NCBI GenBank assembly: GCA_003533825.1
Contig: DQCG01000586.1
Location: forward strand, 1 to 5,108
Reading direction: 5' to 3'
Origin: Phycisphaerales bacterium
GTDB lineage: Bacteria > Planctomycetota > Phycisphaerae > Sedimentisphaerales > Anaerobacaceae
DNA length: 5,108 bases
Position numbers and translations under genes: made by a program. Shown here in pieces: positions 1 through 3,463 of this stretch (positions within the stretch are counted from its first letter, which is position 1; the number at the start of each line of letters is the position of its first letter). The notes beneath the pieces are model-generated. The model ran no database searches, was not told where the DNA came from, and was given only the letters and a program-made list of their open reading frames with translations.

Positions 1-60
1 CCTCTCTGGATTGCCCTGAGAGATATCAGGCGAGCGGAAGCAGAATTGCATGATATGTGA
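1..60 (+). CDS. Possible 3' end of an upstream gene (19 codons, partial)
   Basis: From the first base, frame 1 is open for 19 codons and stops at TGA 58-60. The peptide reads PLWIALRDIRRAEAELHDM. It is rich in alternating Arg and Glu/Asp and could form an amphipathic C-terminal helix, which is more protein-like than the AT-rich DNA that follows. Another + frame is also open to about position 52, so the support is weak. No family can be recognised from so few residues. No terminator hairpin is seen just after the stop. It could equally be non-coding. Confidence 0.25.
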   Translation, partial: PLWIALRDIRRAEAELHDM

Positions 61-96
61 ATAGCGAAATAAAACGAGTGACAATGGAATAACCAA

Positions 97-260
97 GTAG
101 GTTGCGATAAATCGCACTCCCGTAAGGGATGGCCAAGCTCACAATAATGAATAGAACAGAACCATGTCTGGCCATAGGTGAAGGTTTCGTGCCGGCGGAC
201 TTATTTCTTTGCCGTCGTAACAATTTACAGATTAAAGTGGTGCGATTCATCGCACCCTAC
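97..260. repeat. REPIN-like inverted pair of GTAG-headed palindromes
   Basis: The arm at 97-120 and the reverse complement of 237-260 agree at 20 of 24 positions. With looser flanks (91-120 against 237-266) they agree at 25 of 30. Each arm begins with GTAG, read inward, followed by a small palindrome. On the left TGCGAT (103-108) pairs with ATCGCA (111-116). On the right GGTGCGAT (239-246) pairs perfectly with ATCGCACC (249-256). Between the arms lies a weaker inverted repeat, ATGGCCA (129-135) with TGGCCAT (169-175). GTAG at the foot of a palindrome is the known hallmark of REP sequences mobilised by RAYT (Y1-type) transposases, and two REPs in inverted orientation form a REPIN. No transposase gene is in the window. 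A MITE with terminal inverted repeats is the alternative reading; no flanking target-site duplication is obvious. Confidence 0.6.
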
Positions 261-343
261 TTTGTTCATTCTGCCAGGATTCCTTACCAATATCGAGAAT
301 CGGACTAAGGGTAGTTTCTCACGGAGATTTTTTCAGAATTCAC

Positions 344-372
344 TTGATATTTAACATAGATTATGATATAAT
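344..372 (+). promoter_or_regulatory. Candidate sigma70-type promoter with no gene directly after it
   Basis: TTGATA (344-349) is one mismatch from the -35 consensus. It is followed after exactly 17 bases by a perfect TATAAT (367-372). Transcription would start near 379. No ORF with a ribosome-binding site follows before the hexosaminidase at 1015, so the promoter would drive a structured non-coding RNA, a very long leader, or nothing. The DNA here is strongly AT-rich, which raises the odds of a chance match. Confidence 0.4.
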
Positions 373-381
373 ATACATATA

Positions 382-410
382 ACATACGTATGTATTATCG
401 TATGTCGTAT
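382..410. promoter_or_regulatory. Operator-like palindrome and CGTATGT repeats
   Basis: ACATACGTATGT (382-393) is a perfect 12-bp palindrome lying just past the predicted start of the 344-372 promoter. CGTATGT occurs at 387-393 and again at 399-405, 12 bases apart, followed by CGTAT at 406-410. The layout suits a dimeric regulator binding over the transcription start. AT-rich DNA often contains such palindromes by chance, and no regulator gene is nearby. Confidence 0.25.
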
Positions 411-466
411 TTAGAATGGTGAATGATTAGTTTTGAATACAATTGTATAGGATAGAATAATGATTT

Positions 467-538
467 TGTCATTCCTGTGAAAACAGGAATCCAGTCTTTT
501 TAGATAGGTCTGGATTCCGCATCAAGTGCGGAATGACA
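467..538. repeat. 72-bp nested palindromic repeat (GTCATTCC...GGAATGAC type)
   Basis: The ends TGTCATTCC (467-475) and GGAATGACA (530-538) are exact inverted repeats. Inside are two hairpins. ATTCCTGT/ACAGGAAT (471-478, 483-490) has a GAAA loop, and ATTCCGCA/TGCGGAAT (514-521, 527-534) has a 5-base loop. The inner arms GGAATCCAG (486-494) and CTGGATTCC (510-518) pair with each other as well. The strands can therefore fold either as two side-by-side hairpins or as one long stem. Elements with GTCATTCC/GGAATGAC ends are widely scattered in many bacterial genomes as intergenic repeats. Its mobility mechanism is not visible here. Confidence 0.75.
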
Positions 539-574
539 GGTTCAAGAGTAAATTTAAAAAGGCATGTTTGGCAA

Positions 575-586
575 AACAAAGCCAAT
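575..586 (+). repeat. AACAAAGCCAAT repeat, copy 1
   Basis: This is a single exact AACAAAGCCAAT unit, the same 12-mer as at 673-684. It lies in AT-rich DNA with no ORF and is part of a family of four sites in this intergenic region. Confidence 0.5.
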
Positions 587-672
587 GTTAAGATGAGAAA
601 AATGGTGTTAATTCATTAATGGTAAAGATTTATGGTCGTTTTGGTGATTATGAGCGGTTTTGGACGGCAAAA

Positions 673-697
673 AACAAAGCCAATCAAAGCCAATTTG
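673..697 (+). repeat. AACAAAGCCAAT repeat, copy 2 (double unit)
   Basis: AACAAAGCCAAT is followed directly by CAAAGCCAATTTG, giving a double unit. Read in frame with the ATG at 619 it encodes NKANQSQF inside a 30-residue open frame that stops at 709-711. I recall this peptide string as a recurrent spurious ORF product in planctomycete genomes, which points to a dispersed DNA repeat and not to a protein. That recollection has not been checked. Confidence 0.6.
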
Positions 698-704
698 GAT
701 TTTA

Positions 705-731
705 CCGCTGAGATCGCCGAGTTCGCAGAGA
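705..731 (+). repeat. Three tandem 9-bp CGCNGAG units
   Basis: CCGCTGAGA (705-713), TCGCCGAGT (714-722) and TCGCAGAGA (723-731) are three consecutive 9-mers sharing the core CGCNGAG. The core differs at one central base, and the flanking bases vary. Degenerate runs of this motif are a known intergenic repeat type in assorted bacteria. The run starts seven bases after the double AACAAAGCCAAT unit. Confidence 0.55.
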
Positions 732-747
732 AAAAGGAATTTGAAAA

Positions 748-762
748 AACAAACCCAATTTG
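748..762 (+). repeat. Degenerate AACAAAGCCAAT-type repeat, copy 3
   Basis: AACAAACCCAATTTG differs by one base (G to C) from the composite AACAAAGCCAATTTG seen elsewhere in this region. It is likely a diverged copy, though an A-rich context makes chance similarity possible. Confidence 0.35.
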
Positions 763-836
763 CAAAAGAAAAAAATGCCGTTAGGTCATTATTAATAACA
801 ACTTACGGAGGATCTGGCGTTCTAAGGCGACTATAA

Positions 837-861
837 AACAAAGCCAAACAAAGCCAATTTG
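837..861 (+). repeat. AACAAAGCCAAT-type repeat, copy 4 (double unit)
   Basis: Two AACAAAGCCAA units lie back to back with an 11-base period and end in the same AATTTG as copy 2. Copies 2 and 4 are both 25 bases and differ at one position (T684 against A848), so they are clearly related and not chance. Confidence 0.6.
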
Positions 862-862
862 C

Positions 863-880
863 CTACTCCGAAAGGAGTAG
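863..880. repeat. Perfect 7-bp hairpin with GAAA tetraloop
   Basis: CTACTCC (863-869) and GGAGTAG (874-880) pair perfectly around GAAA, a GNRA tetraloop closed by C-G, so the RNA form would be stable. It sits two bases after the last AACAAAGCCAAT repeat and about 135 bases before the hexosaminidase start. No T-run follows, so it does not look like an intrinsic terminator. It could be a repeat boundary or a structured leader element. Confidence 0.5.
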
Positions 881-935
881 AACAGAGGCCGGGGGTGATT
901 GCATCCGGGATATTGTAGCCTATATTAAGGAAATC

Positions 936-944
936 TGGTATAAA
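936..944 (+). promoter_or_regulatory. Candidate extended -10 promoter for the hexosaminidase
   Basis: TGGTATAAA gives the extended -10 TG followed after one base by TATAAA, five of six to consensus. The only -35-like hexamer upstream, TTGTAG (913-918), is spaced 20 bases away and poor. Transcription would begin near 951 and give a leader of about 65 bases. A second weak option is TTGCAT (899-904) with TATATT (921-926) at 16 bases. Neither is strong. Confidence 0.25.
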
Positions 945-1002
945 GCTTATATTGCCCGTTCGACAGGGGATTTTCAGATGTTTATAGCAACATTTTAATC
1001 TC

Positions 1003-1009
1003 GGGAGGT
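1003..1009 (+). promoter_or_regulatory. Shine-Dalgarno of the hexosaminidase
   Basis: GGGAGGT lies five bases before the ATG at 1015, a near-perfect match to the anti-Shine-Dalgarno. It decides this start codon, after which a signal peptide follows at once. Confidence 0.85.
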
Positions 1010-1014
1010 AATTT

Positions 1015-2649
1015 ATGCTTAATAGAAAAAAGACGCAAATAGCAATAATCCTGGCCGTGCTTGCGGCGATTTGCCCGGCGGCCGAACGGCCCCGCGAGCC
1101 GGTGAGCATAATCCCGCAGCCGGTTTCGATTGAGTATGACGACGGCTGCTTTCAAATCGGGCCGGAAACGCACGTAATTGCGGAAAACGAGGCCGCGATG
1201 GAGGCTTCGAAATTGATCGATGCCCTGGCCCCTGCGATGGGATTTAAGTTAGCTCTGACCAATGCCTCACAACGGCGGAGAGGCTCGATAACATTGGAGC
1301 TTGAGAAGGGGCCGTTTAAGCTTGGCGGCGAAGGTTACATGCTCAGAATTACGCCGAGGCGTATTTTGATTCGGGCTAAAAAACCTGCCGGCCTTTTCTA
1401 CGGCATCCAGACGCTGCGGCAGCTTCTGCCGGAGCAGATTTTCAGTAAGACAAAAGCCGAAGGTGTGAAATGGAAAGTGTTGTGTGTAAGGATTACCGAC
1501 TATCCGCGTTTCGGCTGGCGGGGCCTGCTCGTCGATCCGGCACGTCATTTCATACCGAAGCAGGATTTAATGCGCTTTATCGACATTATGGCTTTACACA
1601 AATTCAATAGCCTGCAAGTTCACCTTACCGACGATCAGGGCTGGCGGCTCGAAATCAAGCGGTATCCGAAATTGACCCGGACCGGGGCATGGATGGATTT
1701 TACCACTATGCGTCATGGTGACGAAGCTAAAGGGGCAGGTGATAAGCGCCCCGGCGGATTTTACAGCCAGGACGATATTCGCGAAATTGTTAAATATGCG
1801 GCGGAGCATTATATCAGTATCCTGCCGGAGATTGAAATGCCCGCTCACACCGGTGCGGCGATTATCTCCTATCCTGAGATCGGCCTGTATCCGGATAAAT
1901 TAAGCGCACTGCCCGCCGAGAAACGATGGAACGCCAACGAGCGGGTCCTGGCGCCGCGCCCGAAGACGGTTGAATTCATGCAGAACGTGCTGACCGAAGT
2001 TATGGAACTGTTTCCGAATAAATATATCCACATCGGCGGCGATGAAGCGAATATCGGTCACTGGAAGAACAGCGAGGAAATGCAGGCCCAGAAGCACCAG
2101 ATGGGCCTCAAAGACGAGGCCGAGCTGCACAGTTGGTTTATCAGGCAGATGGATTCGTTCCTGAGCCGTCACGGCCGGCGCCTCGTCGGGTGGGACGAAA
2201 TCCTGCAGGGAGGGCTTGCTCCGGGAGCGACCGTTATGTCGTGGCGGGGACAGCAGGGGGGTATCACCGCGGCCAACGCCGGGCATGATGTGGTTATGGC
2301 GCCGACGTCACACACGTATTTCGATTATTACCAGGGCCCATCTGGCAAGGAGCCGAAGGCGATAGGCGGCAACCTGCCGCTGGAGAAGGTCTACGGGTTC
2401 GAACCGATACCAAGGGACATTGCAGCAGAAAAGGTCGGACATGTATTAGGCGTCCAGGGCCAGCTTTGGGGCGAGTTCATTTCTAATACGCCGCACCTTG
2501 AGTATATGGCCTACCCGCGGGCGGCGGCGCTGGCCGAGATCGGATGGTCGCCGCAGGCATCGAGAGACTATAAGAACTTTCTCACCCGGCTTCGATGTCA
2601 CCTGAGCCGCTTCGATGCTGTGGCAGTAAATTATCGAAAGCTGGATTGA
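1015..2649 (+). CDS. Secreted beta-N-acetylhexosaminidase, GH20
   Basis: This glycoside hydrolase should release terminal beta-linked GlcNAc or GalNAc from glycans outside the cytoplasm, by the substrate-assisted mechanism of family GH20. Residues 1-23 form a Sec signal peptide (RKK, then a hydrophobic stretch, cleavage near CPAA). C20 lacks a proper lipobox, so a lipoprotein is unlikely. Residues about 30-150 match the GH20b alpha/beta domain and about 165-510 the catalytic barrel. Expected active-site residues are present: R177 in DPARHF, H278 in PEIEMPAH, the catalytic pair D343-E344 in HIGGDEAN, W393 (GWDEI), W410 (SWRG), Y435 and D437 (HTYFDYY), W485 and E487 (QLWGE). The length of 544 residues is normal for a single-domain family member, and no carbohydrate-binding module follows. 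The start is fixed by a strong Shine-Dalgarno five bases upstream. It stands alone on its strand and runs convergently into xthA. Whether the real substrate is chitin oligomers, mucin-type glycans or peptidoglycan fragments cannot be told from sequence. Confidence 0.95.
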   Translation: MLNRKKTQIAIILAVLAAICPAAERPREPVSIIPQPVSIEYDDGCFQIGPETHVIAENEAAMEASKLIDALAPAMGFKLALTNASQRRRGSITLELEKGPFKLGGEGYMLRITPRRILIRAKKPAGLFYGIQTLRQLLPEQIFSKTKAEGVKWKVLCVRITDYPRFGWRGLLVDPARHFIPKQDLMRFIDIMALHKFNSLQVHLTDDQGWRLEIKRYPKLTRTGAWMDFTTMRHGDEAKGAGDKRPGGFYSQDDIREIVKYAAEHYISILPEIEMPAHTGAAIISYPEIGLYPDKLSALPAEKRWNANERVLAPRPKTVEFMQNVLTEVMELFPNKYIHIGGDEANIGHWKNSEEMQAQKHQMGLKDEAELHSWFIRQMDSFLSRHGRRLVGWDEILQGGLAPGATVMSWRGQQGGITAANAGHDVVMAPTSHTYFDYYQGPSGKEPKAIGGNLPLEKVYGFEPIPRDIAAEKVGHVLGVQGQLWGEFISNTPHLEYMAYPRAAALAEIGWSPQASRDYKNFLTRLRCHLSRFDAVAVNYRKLD

Positions 2650-2659
2650 GTGACATGTA

Positions 2660-3433
2660 TCAGGGCCAGTCGAATTCGGCGACGACTGGTGTATGATCGC
2701 TCGGACGTTCGGCGGCGCGGGGCTTTTTATCTATGTAGCAGGCGGTGCTTTTTTCGGCTAAGGGGGCGGTGGCCATGATGTGATCGAGTCGCCAGCCGAG
2801 ATTGCGGCCGAAAGTGTTTCTCATTCGATAATCCCAGAACGAATATTCGCCGGACCTGCTGCAGTGCTTTCGAAATACGTCGACGAAACCCCAGGCCATG
2901 ACTTCTTTCAGGACCTTGTGAACGTCCGGATGGAAACACACGTGTCCCAGCAGCGTTTTCGGATCGTATACATCTATGGGTTTCGGCGCGATGTTCAGGT
3001 CACCGACCCAAAGCACCGCGTCCTGGGGCGTGAAATTCCGCTGGAAATAATCGAGAAGCCGACCGAACCAATCGATTTTGTACTGGAACTTTACGGAATC
3101 GGGCAAATAGCCCTGGGGGACGTATGTGTTGACTATGGCGATGCCGTTGATTGTAGCTTTGATCAGGCGGGGCTCGTCTTTAGGCTCGTCGGGCAGGCCG
3201 CATTGAACCTGCTCGATTGGGTGCCTGCTGAATATCGCGACGCCGTTGTAACTTTTCTGGCCTTTGAAAACGTAGTTGTAGCCGATATCGTCGAACGCCC
3301 CGGCGGGAAAATCGACATCCTGAACCTTGGTTTCCTGTACGCAAAGGACGTCGATCTGACGGTCGGTGAGCCATTTAAGGACTATAGGCAAACGTACACG
3401 CAAGGAATTTACATTGAAGCTGGCTATTTTCAT
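2660..3433 (-). CDS. xthA: Exodeoxyribonuclease III / AP endonuclease
   Basis: A Mg-dependent nuclease of the endonuclease/exonuclease/phosphatase superfamily that cuts DNA 5' of abasic sites and degrades 3' ends in base-excision repair in the cytoplasm. The 257 residues cover the whole ExoIII fold. The start MKIASFNVNSLR is the classic family N-terminus. Key residues line up with E. coli XthA: N7, E34 in QETK, Y104 in NTYVPQG, D145 and N147 in GDLNIAP, D217 in LDHI, and the D246-H247 pair in SDHTPV. The E. coli enzyme is about 268 residues, so the length is normal with nothing truncated. A weak Shine-Dalgarno AGGCGG lies five bases upstream of the ATG. The gene starts 30 bases after the propeller-DUF1028 stop on the same strand, so the two may be co-transcribed. 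It ends 10 bases from the convergent hexosaminidase stop. The close ExoA-type paralogue is the only realistic alternative name. Confidence 0.95.
   Translation of the reverse strand: MKIASFNVNSLRVRLPIVLKWLTDRQIDVLCVQETKVQDVDFPAGAFDDIGYNYVFKGQKSYNGVAIFSRHPIEQVQCGLPDEPKDEPRLIKATINGIAIVNTYVPQGYLPDSVKFQYKIDWFGRLLDYFQRNFTPQDAVLWVGDLNIAPKPIDVYDPKTLLGHVCFHPDVHKVLKEVMAWGFVDVFRKHCSRSGEYSFWDYRMRNTFGRNLGWRLDHIMATAPLAEKSTACYIDKKPRAAERPSDHTPVVAEFDWP
2666..2689. repeat. Inverted repeat at the convergent gene junction
   Basis: CCAGTCG (2666-2672) and CGACTGG (2683-2689) pair perfectly around a 10-base loop. They lie 16 bases past the hexosaminidase stop and within the last codons of xthA. Such a stem could slow transcription from both sides. 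No T-run follows on either strand, so it is not a standard intrinsic terminator, and a 7-bp match inside coding DNA may be chance. Confidence 0.25.
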
Positions 3434-3438
3434 TTTGG

Positions 3439-3444
3439 CCGCCT
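3439..3444 (-). promoter_or_regulatory. Weak Shine-Dalgarno of xthA
   Basis: Read on the minus strand, AGGCGG stands five bases before the ATG at 3433. It has one mismatch to AGGAGG. The position supports the chosen start, and the site lies in the 30-base gap after the upstream gene. Confidence 0.5.
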
Positions 3445-3463
3445 GTCAAAATCAGATGCTTAC

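Larger units (their letters stand above)
61..1014. other. Long AT-rich, repeat-dense intergenic region
   Basis: About 950 bases without a convincing gene separate the left edge from the hexosaminidase. Base composition is visibly AT-richer than in the three coding regions. The stretch carries several unrelated short repeats and palindromes, listed separately, plus two candidate promoters. Open frames here are short, rich in stop-free repeat translations, and lack ribosome-binding sites. I see no tRNA, rRNA, riboswitch or CRISPR structure. The stretches 264-340 and 763-836 show nothing I can name. Confidence 0.8.

Noticed and set aside
26..250. A 74-residue minus-strand open frame with a segment RHGSVLFIIVSLAI that resembles a GspK-type prepilin N-terminus
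   Set aside because: Nearly all of it runs through the inverted-repeat element at 97-260, it has no Shine-Dalgarno, and the hydrophobic stretch is not followed by any pseudopilin domain. The similarity is short enough to be chance.
317..333. TCTC-ACG-GAGA stem followed by a run of T as an intrinsic terminator
   Set aside because: A 4-bp stem with a 3-base loop is too weak, and no gene clearly ends just upstream.
619..711. A 30-residue open frame on the plus strand ending in KANQSQFGFYR
   Set aside because: Its C-terminal part is the translated AACAAAGCCAAT repeat and no ribosome-binding site precedes the ATG. It is better explained as a repeat.
1072..1077. Cys20 of the hexosaminidase as a lipoprotein cysteine
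   Set aside because: The residue before it is Ile, whereas a lipobox needs Gly, Ala or Ser there. Signal peptidase I cleavage after CPA or CPAA fits better.
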